Counted from the stretch's first letter, positions 41,593 to 50,921 are shown. The stretch is 64,000 nucleotides of DNA from JBKCUI01 sp052161625 (GCA_052161625.1 CP197412.1); one strand, 5' to 3'. Numbers and translations: made by a program. The notes: generated by a model from the letters alone, not told the origin.

Positions 41593-42717
41593 CTAAATCT
41601 TTCCCGCGTTGGTGTAAACTTCCATGATCTGAAAAAAGATCGTGAAGATTGCGATGATCAAAATGGCAGCGATCGCGAACCACACGGCAAGCCCCGCGAA
41701 GATGGCCAATTGCTGTAGCGACGCGCTGGCTTTCTCTCGGTAGGTTGCGGCAAGGCGTTCCAGAGATTCGCTGTCACTGCCGCTGATTTCCCCCACCTCG
41801 ACCACTTGAATGAACTCATCGGGAAGAAGTCCCGGCGCAGCGAGCGATTCGGCGAACGATTTTCCTTGTTGGATTTCCTTCTCCGATCTCGATATTCCTT
41901 GGGTGTAATACTGATTGCCTGTCGCCAGCAGCGATTCACGCAGCGTCCTTTTGGCGTCCACCCCAGCTCCGAGCATCATGGACATCGTCATCGACAAACG
42001 GGCCAACGCAGTATTGGTGACGACCGGTCCGATCACCGGGATGTGCCTCACCATGGGAACCAACGTGCGATGGCATTGAAACCAATTCTTCCAAATGCCA
42101 AATGCGACTATCAATAGCGATCCAATCGCGACTCCCGAAAACAGCCAAAACCAAATGACACCGCTGGCACCTCGCAACCCGATCCCGGTGAGATCGAACG
42201 GCTCGTCGTTCATCGAGCCCGATTGCATGAATCCGTTCACGTAGATCATCAGGGTAATCACGAGAAAGGCGATCGCGAGCGAGATGAGAGGAAACGTCAC
42301 TTGGCTAAGAAACTGCGATCGGGCCTTTTTCAGTTCGCCATAGTGGTTCGCCATTTCCAAAAAGACATGTTCCACCCGTCCGGAATGCTCGCCCGCTCGA
42401 ACGATCCGAATGAGAAGCTTTGGAAAATACTCTCCCTGCTGCAGCATGGCTCCCGAAAGTGACTCCCCTTGCAATATCCCATCTCGCATATGCTGGGCCA
42501 CATCCCGGTGGCGTGTCGATCCAAACCGGGATTCCATCTCCAGGAGTTTCAGGACATCGATACCGGACCGAAGTCCCGTTGCGAAGCGGCGACAGAATCC
42601 CTCCAGCGACTTGAGCGACATTCCGCCGATCATCCCCTCGATCCATCGCCCATTGGTAGATCCCGGCAAACTAGCTGGGGATCGAGCCGTGACAGGAACT
42701 TCTTTATCGATGCTCAC
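41593..42717 (-). CDS. Type II secretion / type IV pilus GspF-like inner-membrane protein
   Basis: 374 residues from GTG 42717, which overlaps the stop of the hydrolase gene. Two T2SSF domains: one near 28-150 (FCRRFATGLRSGIDVLKLL, MRDGILQGESLSGAMLQQG, RAGEHSGRVEHVFLEMANHY) and one near 225-345 (ALARLSMTMSMMLGAGVDAKRTL, VGEISGSDSESLERLAATYRE). Three transmembrane segments are visible, the last at the C-terminus (VWFAIAAILIIAIFTIFFQIM). No secretion ATPase or pseudopilin gene is adjacent, so it is an isolated family member. Confidence 0.88.
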   Translation of the reverse strand: MSIDKEVPVTARSPASLPGSTNGRWIEGMIGGMSLKSLEGFCRRFATGLRSGIDVLKLLEMESRFGSTRHRDVAQHMRDGILQGESLSGAMLQQGEYFPKLLIRIVRAGEHSGRVEHVFLEMANHYGELKKARSQFLSQVTFPLISLAIAFLVITLMIYVNGFMQSGSMNDEPFDLTGIGLRGASGVIWFWLFSGVAIGSLLIVAFGIWKNWFQCHRTLVPMVRHIPVIGPVVTNTALARLSMTMSMMLGAGVDAKRTLRESLLATGNQYYTQGISRSEKEIQQGKSFAESLAAPGLLPDEFIQVVEVGEISGSDSESLERLAATYREKASASLQQLAIFAGLAVWFAIAAILIIAIFTIFFQIMEVYTNAGKI

Positions 42718-43586
42718 TCGCTCTCCCCCTGCGCTCGGATCGCGGCAATCCAATTGGAACCCTCCACCCAAAACGACTCAGGCCAAGGCTCTTGGTGTCC
42801 CAGACGCGGTAGCTCGATGAAATTCTTGTCTTTCGAAGCGGCCAAACGATGCAACTCCCTGCCGGATTGGATCGGAATGACTTCATCATTTCTTCCGTGC
42901 AGCTGCAACAAAGGTCCTTGGTACTCGGCGATCCGACGGCTCGATGGGAATCGATTGCGCATCAGCCACCTGACAGGGAACATAGGATACTTTTCTGCGG
43001 CAACATCGACTGCCGATGAAAACGTGCGATCCAAAATGAGACCGTCCGCACCGATCTCCGAAGCCGCAACGACTGCCGCATAGCCACCTAACGATCGACC
43101 GAGGCATATCACGGGAACGTCATTCCATGGTTTCTGTTGCTTCAACCATCGAGCGATCGCGACCGTATCCTCGTGGATCGCTTTCTCACTGGGAATGCCA
43201 CCCGTCTTGCCATACCCGCGGTAGTCAAATGCAATGACATTCGCATCCCACTTTTGTCGCAACTCATCCAAGGTCCACCCCAAGGTACCGAGATGCTGCG
43301 CATTGCCATGCGCAAACAAAATCGTCCCCCTCGGAGCAGGATGGGGCAACATCCAAACGTGCACGGGCGTTCCGTCCTGGCTCGGGACATAACACTCCGT
43401 TGCACCAAAGCGTTCTCCGTTCCATTCGCCCCCATCGAGCTGAGGCGCTGGGAAAAGCAGGGTCGGCTCGAACAGGATGAGCAAAAGCAACAGCAATGCG
43501 TAGGAAGTCGCCAGCACCTTCAAACCGGACTTGAGCATCAGGATCGGGCTCCGTTTGGATTTTTTTGGAGGGTTCAAGTCAGGCAT
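42714..43586 (-). CDS. Membrane-anchored alpha/beta hydrolase
   Basis: 290 residues from ATG 43586 (MPDLNPPKKSKRSP). One N-terminal transmembrane helix (about 22-42, LATSYALLLLLLILFEPTLLF). The hydrolase fold shows GTILFAHGNAQHLG, FDYRGYGKTGG, nucleophile elbow GRSLGGYAA, acid in HGRNDEVIP and His in LGHQEPWP. It resembles BEM46/FrsA-like serine hydrolases; substrate unknown. It overlaps gspF downstream by four bases and lies 16 bp from acpS upstream. Confidence 0.87.
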   Translation of the reverse strand: MPDLNPPKKSKRSPILMLKSGLKVLATSYALLLLLLILFEPTLLFPAPQLDGGEWNGERFGATECYVPSQDGTPVHVWMLPHPAPRGTILFAHGNAQHLGTLGWTLDELRQKWDANVIAFDYRGYGKTGGIPSEKAIHEDTVAIARWLKQQKPWNDVPVICLGRSLGGYAAVVAASEIGADGLILDRTFSSAVDVAAEKYPMFPVRWLMRNRFPSSRRIAEYQGPLLQLHGRNDEVIPIQSGRELHRLAASKDKNFIELPRLGHQEPWPESFWVEGSNWIAAIRAQGESE

Positions 43587-43602
43587 GCGCGAAGAGGCTC
43601 GA

Positions 43603-43989
43603 TTAAGTGATTCCGCTAGCAAATGCAGTGGCGTAACCGCGGCAGTGTGAGATCGAAAGCATCACCTCGCGAATGCCCCGCTCGCGAGCGATCTCGGCCG
43701 CTTTGCCGTGCATCTTCAAGGTGGGGGCACCCGAGACTTCGTTGGTAACCTCAATATCCGTCCATTGAATCCCTTTTGCCCAACCGGTACCCAGAACCTT
43801 CAAAACTGCTTCCTTCGCCGCCCAGCGACCCGCGTAATGCTGCGTCGCGGCTTTTCGGCTGGAACAGTACTGAATCTCGCGAGGTGTGAAGACGCGCTGC
43901 AAGAAAATCTCGCCGTGCTTTTCGATCATTTGTGCGATTCGTACGCATTCGATGATATCGGTGCCGATGGAAACCAATTGACCGGACAT
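43603..43989 (-). CDS. acpS: Holo-[acyl-carrier-protein] synthase
   Basis: 128 residues from ATG 43989 (MSGQLVSIGTDIIEC). Magnesium-binding Asp in IGTDIIE (D10) and Glu in WAAKEAVLKVLGTG (about E60). FTPREIQYC, AGRWAAKEA and SISHCRGYATAFA are diagnostic. It transfers 4'-phosphopantetheine from CoA to acyl carrier protein. It sits between the YihY gene and the hydrolase on the minus strand. Confidence 0.94.
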   Translation of the reverse strand: MSGQLVSIGTDIIECVRIAQMIEKHGEIFLQRVFTPREIQYCSSRKAATQHYAGRWAAKEAVLKVLGTGWAKGIQWTDIEVTNEVSGAPTLKMHGKAAEIARERGIREVMLSISHCRGYATAFASGIT

Positions 43990-44002
43990 AGACGGAGTTT
44001 TG

Positions 44003-45145
44003 CTACGAGGGGAAACTGCGACGAGGTTGTTGGCGAACGTCGGATGATGTTTTCGAGGGGAGAGATCGCCCCACCTCCGTATGATAGTCGATTGCAGGCT
44101 CGGGATTAACCGCCAATTCGCGCCGTCCACGCTCTAACGTCGCTCCCTCCTCGTGCGCAACGGTCGCAGAAGCTGAGTCTGCGGCTTCGGTGGTCTCCAT
44201 GCGCGCGCGGCGCCGTATCTCGAGAACTTGGACATACTCAGCCCCGAAGAACAGGATGGAAATACCGTAATAGCACCACAATAAAATTGCGATGAACGAT
44301 CCGATCACCCCATACGCGGAGGTATAACGCATCCCGATAAAGAACATACCGAGAAGAGTTCGCCCCAATTCCCAAACGCAGGCAGCAAGAAGTCCGCCGC
44401 GCAGCGCATCGAGCCAATGAACTTTCTTCTTGGGAAGCCAACGGTAGACGAATCCGAAGAGAACACCATTGAGTCCAACCGTAACGGCCGTATCGAAGAA
44501 ATGAAAGACATGCTGCAAACTGGGCAGAGTGCTCCCGGTCAAGGAACGGAATTGCGCCATGAGCATGCTTGACGCGAACAGCACCAAGATCGTTCCACCT
44601 AACGAAACCAACATGAGAAACGCAAAGCATCGGTGGCGAACCAGTCGATAGATCGTCCGTCGGACGGTTGCAGATTTTTGAGGAGGAATCCGAAAGATCC
44701 GATCGAAACCTCGGTCGATTTGAGCGAAGACCCCAATTGCCGCCAGGATCGCGGCCGCGATTCCAAACGGTCCGCTAACGATGGACTGGTTGCGAAGCTG
44801 CCGTAGAACCTCCTCAATCTGCTGCTTGACGACTGGAGAGGACTGTTGCTCCACCGCCAGCATGACTTTGGATTCGGCGTCTCGGCCGATGTTCGAGAAT
44901 TCCAAAAAGAGCCCGATGCCGCTGGTCAAAAGCAACATCATGGGAAAAAGGGACAAAGCCAAATAGTAGGCGACCGATGCCGCGAGCGAGCCGGCATCGT
45001 CCTCCGTCCAACGGATAGCGGCATCGCGAAGATTGGGAAAAAACGACTTGAGCCAGCCGGTCGAACGGGCTGTGATGGCCGAAGTCACTTCGGTGAAACC
45101 AAAGTTTTCTTCGCTTGGGGGGGAATCCGACGGTTTGCGATCCAT
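44003..45145 (-). CDS. YihY/BrkB-family inner-membrane protein
   Basis: 380 residues from ATG 45145 (MDRKPSDSPPSEENFGF). Six or so hydrophobic segments with the family signature LAASVAYYLALSLFPMMLLLTSGIGL, GIAAAILAAIGVFAQIDRGFDRIF and YGVIGSFIAILLWCYYGISILFFGAEYVQV. The C-terminal tail (after about 320) is hydrophilic. Formerly annotated RNase BN; actual function unknown. acpS follows after 13 bp, so the two are co-transcribed. Confidence 0.9.
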   Translation of the reverse strand: MDRKPSDSPPSEENFGFTEVTSAITARSTGWLKSFFPNLRDAAIRWTEDDAGSLAASVAYYLALSLFPMMLLLTSGIGLFLEFSNIGRDAESKVMLAVEQQSSPVVKQQIEEVLRQLRNQSIVSGPFGIAAAILAAIGVFAQIDRGFDRIFRIPPQKSATVRRTIYRLVRHRCFAFLMLVSLGGTILVLFASSMLMAQFRSLTGSTLPSLQHVFHFFDTAVTVGLNGVLFGFVYRWLPKKKVHWLDALRGGLLAACVWELGRTLLGMFFIGMRYTSAYGVIGSFIAILLWCYYGISILFFGAEYVQVLEIRRRARMETTEAADSASATVAHEEGATLERGRRELAVNPEPAIDYHTEVGRSLPSKTSSDVRQQPRRSFPS

Positions 45146-45195
45146 CCTGATGAGTTTAGATTTTGGGCTCACCCTTCGCCATAGAGATCCTCTCA

Positions 45196-46194
45196 ATGAA
45201 AACGCACTATTTCGACCGTGATTCGCTCGACCAGGCAGGCAGTTTGCTTGCGCAGGGAGCGTTGGTCGCTTTCCCCACCGAAACCGTATATGGTCTCGGG
45301 GCTAATGCTCGATCCGAAGCGGCGGTGCAACGCATCTTTTCGGCCAAGGGCCGTCCCTCCGATAATCCATTGATCGTGCACATCGCGAAGACCCAAGATT
45401 TGGTGGGGCTCGTCCAAACCGTATCGCCTACGGCTCAAAAACTGATAGATCGGTTTTGGCCAGGCCCCCTAACGCTTGTCTTTCCCAAGACGGACGCGGT
45501 TCCTGACGCGGTGACCGCTGGACTCAACTCGGTCGCGATCCGCATCCCGGAACATCCCTGGGCCCTCGAAATTCTTGAACATGCCGGTGTACCGGTGGCC
45601 GCCCCGAGCGCGAACCGAAGCGGATCGCCCAGCGCTACGACCTGGGAAGCGGTCCGAGACGATCTCGACGGGCGAGTCGAAGGGATCGTTTGTGGTCCCC
45701 CCACCGATATAGGCTTGGAAAGCACTGTCGTCGACACCACTCGACTTCACCCCTGCGTTCTGCGACCAGGAAAGGTTTCGTATGAAGAATTGAAGAAAGT
45801 TTGTCCGGATATGGAGCCCTATCGCGGTGACGGGCCCTCGAACGACCCACCCGCGGGTAACGATTTAAGCTCTTCCCCGCATGCCCCGAACTCCCCGGGC
45901 TTGCGACATCGGCACTACCAACCGATGGCACGCGTCCACATCGTTCTCCATCCTGAATCCACCCCGCCGAAAAAGACATGCTACATTGGGATGGAGCCTC
46001 CGGTGCCAGCAGCCGGTTACTTGTCCTATTGTTTGGTGCGCACCCTCGAGGAATATGCACAGGTTCTATTCGACTTTTTTCGCAAGGCGGATCGCTTAGG
46101 TGCCGATCGGATCGAGTGCCAGCAGGTCCCGGAGATTGGGCTTGGTACCGCTCTCATGGACCGGCTCAAGCGAGCTTCTCAGAGAGATGAGTGA
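45196..46194 (+). CDS. L-threonylcarbamoyladenylate synthase, Sua5 type
   Basis: 332 residues from ATG 45196 (MKTHYFDRDSLDQAGSLL). The YrdC domain has GALVAFPTETVYGLGANA, FSAKGRPSDNPLIVHI, KLIDRFWPGPLTLVF, PVAAPSANRSGSPSATT and GLESTVVDTT. After about residue 235 (SPGLRHRHYQPMA, the linker motif) a C-terminal Sua5 domain follows, so this is the two-domain form. It makes threonylcarbamoyl-AMP for t6A37 of tRNA. Divergent from the YihY gene. Confidence 0.94.
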   Translation: MKTHYFDRDSLDQAGSLLAQGALVAFPTETVYGLGANARSEAAVQRIFSAKGRPSDNPLIVHIAKTQDLVGLVQTVSPTAQKLIDRFWPGPLTLVFPKTDAVPDAVTAGLNSVAIRIPEHPWALEILEHAGVPVAAPSANRSGSPSATTWEAVRDDLDGRVEGIVCGPPTDIGLESTVVDTTRLHPCVLRPGKVSYEELKKVCPDMEPYRGDGPSNDPPAGNDLSSSPHAPNSPGLRHRHYQPMARVHIVLHPESTPPKKTCYIGMEPPVPAAGYLSYCLVRTLEEYAQVLFDFFRKADRLGADRIECQQVPEIGLGTALMDRLKRASQRDE

Positions 46195-46275
46195 GTCCAG
46201 AATCTTCCCCCTAACAAGCTCCGCAAGAAAGTAGGTTGAGAAATTTCGGTCCCGTTTGTACGCCGCGATCTTGGG

Positions 46276-47946
46276 TTGATTGCCCTCACGGCCTTGGCAG
46301 GAGCATCGATTGGATTCCTAACCCAGCTTCCCATTCGTCAAAAGCGACTGGAGCACTGGCGCAGCGAACAAGCCCAACATGCGATTCACGACCTTCGAAC
46401 GATCGAGCGACTCTCCCAAGAAATGGGAATCGAGCGATTGCCACCGCTGCTCCAGGATTTGGAATTGGGGGAACTCAAGTGGGAGACGTTCGATCTCGCC
46501 GAACCACCTCTCACGCCGACGTGGTCACAGGAACCCAACGGCTTCACACGGATGCGATTGCGTCACAGTTGGATCGATTCCAACGACCAAGCCCGCAACA
46601 TCATCCTCATTCGACGGTTCGAAAACGCAGAGACGAGTAAATCGATCGGCGACGGCTCGCTCAGCATCGCACTCGGATCGATGGCAGGTCTTCTGCTTGG
46701 AGGTGTCCTCCTCCTATTTCGCCAGGCTCGCGAAAGCGAAGTGAACTGGTTGCAAGCGACCGCCAAAGCGCTTCGAGAAGGGAAGTCGAACTTGGAAAAA
46801 CCGATTTCCAATTGGGTTCCAGATCGAATCGTCTACGGGGTCTATGCGATCTCGGACTCCATGAGACAGCAGATCGACAGCGTGCGCGCGTCGTACGAGA
46901 ATTCCTCGAGAGCTATGTCCAACATGCCGATCGGAATCCTTTCGTTTGACGAGGAGCTGCGACTGAATTTCGCCAATCCCGCTGGAACCAGCCTGCTCGG
47001 TATCGATCGAGCCGAAGTGGGGAAAAAAATCTTGGATGTCGTTCGAATTCCCGCCATCATCGACTGCGTTCAATCCACGCATGAAACGGGTCAGGCCAAG
47101 GAAATTGAATACGAACTCACCTCGGAAAAGCGATGGTTGCGACTTCGAACCCAACCGCTTCGCATCGGGCAATCGCAGGCGCAATCCAAAGAGACACATC
47201 TTCATCCAGTCCTCCTGACCGTGACCGACGAGACACGCCTCAAGCAACTTGAAAACCTGCGTCGCGACTTTACCGCCAACGTTTCGCACGAATTGAAAAC
47301 GCCGTTGTCTGCGATCAAAGCCTACGCGGAAACGTTGCAGATGGGAGCCAGCGAAGACCCCGAAGCTAGGGCTCGCTTTATCGAACGGATCAGCGAGCAA
47401 GCGACGCGATTGGATGTATTGATACGTGATCTGCTGCAGCTCACCCGGTTGCAATCGCAGCCGGACAAACCGAAACTTTACTCGCTCAAGATCTTCGATT
47501 TACTCGAAGCCGCTTTGGAAGACCATCGGCCGATCGCAGAGAAGCGAGGGGTGGCATTGTTGCTTGAATGCGACCCCGCCATCACGGTCCGATCCGATCT
47601 CGAATCGCTTCAGACCGTTGTCAACAATCTGCTCAGCAATGCGATCCGCTACAACAAACCTGAAGGCAAGGTCCATATCCGGGTCAACTCAAGTGCATCT
47701 AGTTGTTCGATTTTCTTCCAAGACACAGGCATTGGAATTCCACCAAGTGATATCGATCGAGTTTTCGAGCGGTTTTATCGCGTCGAGAAAGCGCGATCGC
47801 AGGATCTCGGTGGGACGGGCCTCGGGCTTGCCATTGTCAAACATCTGTGCCAGTCGATCGATGCAGAGATTTCCGTCCGAAGCAAATGGAACGAAGGGAG
47901 CGTGTTCGAACTGAAACTCCCGCTCTCTCCTACGGAAACAAATTAG
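46276..47946 (+). CDS. PhoR-like sensor histidine kinase
   Basis: About 556 residues, apparently from TTG 46276; no ATG or GTG is available after the in-frame stop at 46237. Transmembrane helices lie at the N-terminus and at about 136-155 (LGSMAGLLLGGVLLLF), enclosing a short periplasmic sensor. A PAS-like region (MPIGILSFDEELRLNFANPAG) leads to HisKA with the phospho-His H338 in FTANVSHELKTPLSAIKAYAE, then HATPase boxes NNLLSNAIRYN, DTGIGIPPSDIDRVFERFYR and GGTGLGLAIVKHL. No response regulator is adjacent. Confidence 0.92.
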   Translation: MIALTALAGASIGFLTQLPIRQKRLEHWRSEQAQHAIHDLRTIERLSQEMGIERLPPLLQDLELGELKWETFDLAEPPLTPTWSQEPNGFTRMRLRHSWIDSNDQARNIILIRRFENAETSKSIGDGSLSIALGSMAGLLLGGVLLLFRQARESEVNWLQATAKALREGKSNLEKPISNWVPDRIVYGVYAISDSMRQQIDSVRASYENSSRAMSNMPIGILSFDEELRLNFANPAGTSLLGIDRAEVGKKILDVVRIPAIIDCVQSTHETGQAKEIEYELTSEKRWLRLRTQPLRIGQSQAQSKETHLHPVLLTVTDETRLKQLENLRRDFTANVSHELKTPLSAIKAYAETLQMGASEDPEARARFIERISEQATRLDVLIRDLLQLTRLQSQPDKPKLYSLKIFDLLEAALEDHRPIAEKRGVALLLECDPAITVRSDLESLQTVVNNLLSNAIRYNKPEGKVHIRVNSSASSCSIFFQDTGIGIPPSDIDRVFERFYRVEKARSQDLGGTGLGLAIVKHLCQSIDAEISVRSKWNEGSVFELKLPLSPTETN

Positions 47947-48037
47947 GAGCTGAAAACGCCTTGCAAGGGCCCGCGTGCCGTCAGGGTTACTGCTGCAGCG
48001 GTCCAGAGTGCGTCAGGCTTTCGCGGCGAAGCATGCT

Positions 48038-48415
48038 TTAGCGGCCGAGAAGGGGTGGCTGAGCCGAATTGGGGGGAGGACCGACATACCCTGGAGGCAC
48101 CATTCCCGGGGAATAGGCAGTCCCGCCAGGATAGGGCGTGCCAGCGGGATAGCTGCCGGCCGGAACCGTTCCAGCAGGCATTGCTCCGGTGCCAGGAATC
48201 GGTGTCCCGACAGCAGGACTTGGATAGATAGGCTGCGCGCCGGGTTGTTGCGCGTACGGGTACGTGGGGTAATAGGGGTACCCGTTATAAGGCCCCGTGG
48301 CACCGTTGGGAGCGCAGACGTTTGGGGACGAACACCCGAAGCTCATCAGCAAACAAGCTGCAATGGAGGTGGAAAATCCTCTGATACGAGCTAACCGCAA
48401 TCCTTGATGTTTCAT
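48038..48415 (-). CDS. Pro/Gly/Tyr-rich lipoprotein
   Basis: 125 residues. The signal ends in the lipobox-like ACLLMSFGCSS (Cys about 28). The mature part is low complexity, with GYPYYPTYPYAQQPGAQ, PAGTVPAGSYPAGTPYPGG and PPGYVGPPPNSAQPPLL. Such Pro/Tyr-rich lipoproteins are common in planctomycetes and of unknown function; a spacer or cell-wall-associated role is guessed. Convergent with the histidine kinase. Confidence 0.65.
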   Translation of the reverse strand: MKHQGLRLARIRGFSTSIAACLLMSFGCSSPNVCAPNGATGPYNGYPYYPTYPYAQQPGAQPIYPSPAVGTPIPGTGAMPAGTVPAGSYPAGTPYPGGTAYSPGMVPPGYVGPPPNSAQPPLLGR

Positions 48416-48624
48416 CTCGATGATTCCTCCTTGCCTTCCGCAAAACGGCGTCTACCGCGAAACGGCGAAGTCCCGCGACAACCCTCCCATCGGCGGAAGG
48501 GCCCTCCCATCGACGGAAAGGAAGGTCGAGACGTACGCGTGCGCTGCGTCGGTGATCGCTCGACAATACGAATTCGGCCCCAGCAACGCTAGAGGAATCT
48601 TCGCAGCCGATCAGGGAAGTTCGC

Positions 48625-48680
48625 GGGGCGAGGAGCGAGTGGCGAGGAGCTGCATTGTCGAACGGTCGTCCCCGACCGTT
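48625..48680 (-). repeat. CTCGC repeats plus AGGA-type hairpin element, copy 7
   Basis: 48625-48650 holds GCGAGGAGCGAGTGGCGAGG, a short member of the CTCGC array family. 48661-48680 is AACGGTCG - TCCC - CGACCGTT; on the minus strand the loop reads GGGA and is followed by CGACAATG. The stem is a perfect 8 bp. The pair sits just downstream of the FAD oxidoreductase stop. Confidence 0.75.
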
Positions 48681-48713
48681 TCTGCGCGAAGGAAATACGC
48701 AACGTGGCTTGCG

Positions 48714-50825
48714 TTACTCGCTGGGAAGCCATTGGACTGCGTCGAGGACGACGTGGCCTGAAGTTCCTGCATTGGTGATTTTCACTTTGCCAACGCTTCT
48801 CCCGTTGAACGTGAATTCGCCGAGATCCACCCAAGGCTTCTCGCTAGGCGCCTTGGTCTGATCCACATCCACTTTGGCTACGCCCGCTGCATGATGGACT
48901 TCGACGGTTACACGCTGGGTCCTGTTGCTCCCTGCAGAGTAGGCCATGCGAACGCGGTACCTGCCCTTGAGCGGCATCTTCGTCGCGAACTCGGCCGTGC
49001 TTTCCGGTACTTTGGCATCGGCATCGTGAAGATAATCGACACCCACCCAAGGCTTCGTACTGCGGCTCGATGCCCAGTGACCTGTCAAGGTCGCGTCCTT
49101 GTTGTCGACGACTATCCCTTTCAAAGACGACACCGCGATATCCTCGGGCAACTTCTCCTCGTACTCAAGCACTTGACCGTTTTTGAGCAACAGCGGCCGA
49201 AGGTCCTCGTAGGATACCGATTGAACATCGGTCTTGTTGCGGATCGCTAACGAAGCGATCGAGGAAGCGGACTCGCCAAGGATCATGAATACCGGCTCCA
49301 TCCGAATCGATCCAAACGCGATGTGCGAGCTGGAAACGCATACCGGTACTAGCAAATTGGCGACTTCCCCCTTCTTCGGCATGAGCGAACGCATGGATAT
49401 AGGATAGGGCCCGCGGGTCGAGACTCCGATGTCTCCTTCATTTTGAACAAATCCATCGGGAGTGACATAACGCTGCACATTGTGGGAGTCGATGGTGTAC
49501 GAACCCATGCCGACGGAGTCCATCACGGGATTCTTTTTAAGGATCTCGTTCTCGGTCATGACCATTTCTCCGACGAGACGACGGGCTTCCCGAATATAGA
49601 GCTGATGGGGCCAATTGCCGTTGTCAACAAACTCATCCTTCGCCAATCCCCATTCGGAAAACACCTTGCGTACATCGTCTGGGATATTGGGATCATTCGC
49701 TAAGAAATACATGAGCCCTTGTTGGTACCGCCGATGCTCGTCGATGATTTCTCTACGCCGCTCATAACTTGCGGTTGGGTAATCGTAATTCATCCCGATA
49801 TTGTCGGTGCTAAACGGACCATGATTGTTCGTGTCGGTCTTGAAATTGGGGACCGGATCGAACTTGGCAAACCCCTCGCGCCAACCCGCCAGTAGCACCC
49901 TCCGCATCAACTCATAGTTCTTTGGATCGTAGCCCTCTGGTTTGGGAAAGGCGACGCGATTGGGAGCGTGATTGGTCAAGCACATTCGGAAGCAGTAAGC
50001 CTGAACACGATGATCGGCGGCACCGTACTGACCCGGTGGATCCGAGCTGATTTTGGGAAGCAATCCGCTCTGTGCATTCCCAGGAACCACGTAAGGGCTA
50101 ATACCTTCTTTGAAAATGCCGAAGTGGTGGCGATGGTGAAGCACTCCTACTTGGACACCATTCCAATCCTCCCCATACTGCGCGTTGGCTTCGCGACCGA
50201 CATGAAAAGACGCGCCAGCCGCATCGATCAAGTCCCCTTCGTAGGTGGCATCGAGGAAGACCTTCCCTCGATAAACGGTTCCATCCAACGTGCGGATGGA
50301 CTCGATCGTTCGATCCTTTTTGACGACACCCTCTGAAGAACGATCTAAATAAGCTTCGCGGACGACTTCAATTCCTTCTTCCTTCACCCAGTCTTCGAAA
50401 ACGGTCTCGGCGATATGCGGTTCAAAGATCCACATCGTCCGCTGTTGGCCATCGATCGCCGGGTTCCCTTGCCCCTGGTTCCCATACGACTCTCGAGGCT
50501 GATGTTTCCAAGCCTCTGGCTTTTGATAGTGCGTCCAAACACGGTGATAAAACTCCCGCGATAAACCTCCGATGACCGCTTTGTTTCCAGTATCGGTCCA
50601 CCCTAGACCACCCGCAGTCAATCCTCCAAGATGCTTGTCGGGAGAGACAACGAGAACGGAATGCCCCAGCCTCTTCGCTTGTATCGCTGCTGTGATCGCC
50701 CCGGATGTCCCTCCGTAGACAACGACGTCTGCCTCGCGCACTGGCGGGGCAGCTGCTTGGGAGCGAGCGGAGCCTGCCAACGGCAGGAAGCACACCAAAG
50801 ACAAAAGACAAACGACGATTTTCAT
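48714..50825 (-). CDS. Exported FAD-dependent oxidoreductase with golvesin-like C-terminal domain
   Basis: 703 residues from ATG 50825. Signal peptide MKIVVCLLSLVCFLPLAGSA. The FAD-binding Rossmann motif is VVVYGGTSGAITAAIQAKRLG (about residues 33-53), then HLGGLTAGGLGWTD and VFLDATYEGDLIDAAGASFHVGR, typical of the FAD_oxidored family. The last ~130 residues form a beta domain (KGRYRVRMAYSAGSNR.., VLDAVQWLP) like the golvesin/xanthan-lyase C-terminal domain. Probably periplasmic, acting on a carbohydrate-related substrate; the reaction is unknown. Confidence 0.9.
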   Translation of the reverse strand: MKIVVCLLSLVCFLPLAGSARSQAAAPPVREADVVVYGGTSGAITAAIQAKRLGHSVLVVSPDKHLGGLTAGGLGWTDTGNKAVIGGLSREFYHRVWTHYQKPEAWKHQPRESYGNQGQGNPAIDGQQRTMWIFEPHIAETVFEDWVKEEGIEVVREAYLDRSSEGVVKKDRTIESIRTLDGTVYRGKVFLDATYEGDLIDAAGASFHVGREANAQYGEDWNGVQVGVLHHRHHFGIFKEGISPYVVPGNAQSGLLPKISSDPPGQYGAADHRVQAYCFRMCLTNHAPNRVAFPKPEGYDPKNYELMRRVLLAGWREGFAKFDPVPNFKTDTNNHGPFSTDNIGMNYDYPTASYERRREIIDEHRRYQQGLMYFLANDPNIPDDVRKVFSEWGLAKDEFVDNGNWPHQLYIREARRLVGEMVMTENEILKKNPVMDSVGMGSYTIDSHNVQRYVTPDGFVQNEGDIGVSTRGPYPISMRSLMPKKGEVANLLVPVCVSSSHIAFGSIRMEPVFMILGESASSIASLAIRNKTDVQSVSYEDLRPLLLKNGQVLEYEEKLPEDIAVSSLKGIVVDNKDATLTGHWASSRSTKPWVGVDYLHDADAKVPESTAEFATKMPLKGRYRVRMAYSAGSNRTQRVTVEVHHAAGVAKVDVDQTKAPSEKPWVDLGEFTFNGRSVGKVKITNAGTSGHVVLDAVQWLPSE

Positions 50826-50921
50826 AAGTTCGAGGGGAGAGGGGAGAGCAGGATGGAATGCGATGAATGGCACCTAGTCTAGCCGAACGGCATAGCAGGA
50901 GCAAAACAAGTGGGGGGAAAT

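Noticed and set aside
48739..48752. CGTCG-AGGA-CGACG resembling the AGGA-loop hairpin
   Set aside because: It lies within the conserved C-terminal coding part (VLDAVQW) of the FAD oxidoreductase and is explained by codons; the stem is only five pairs.
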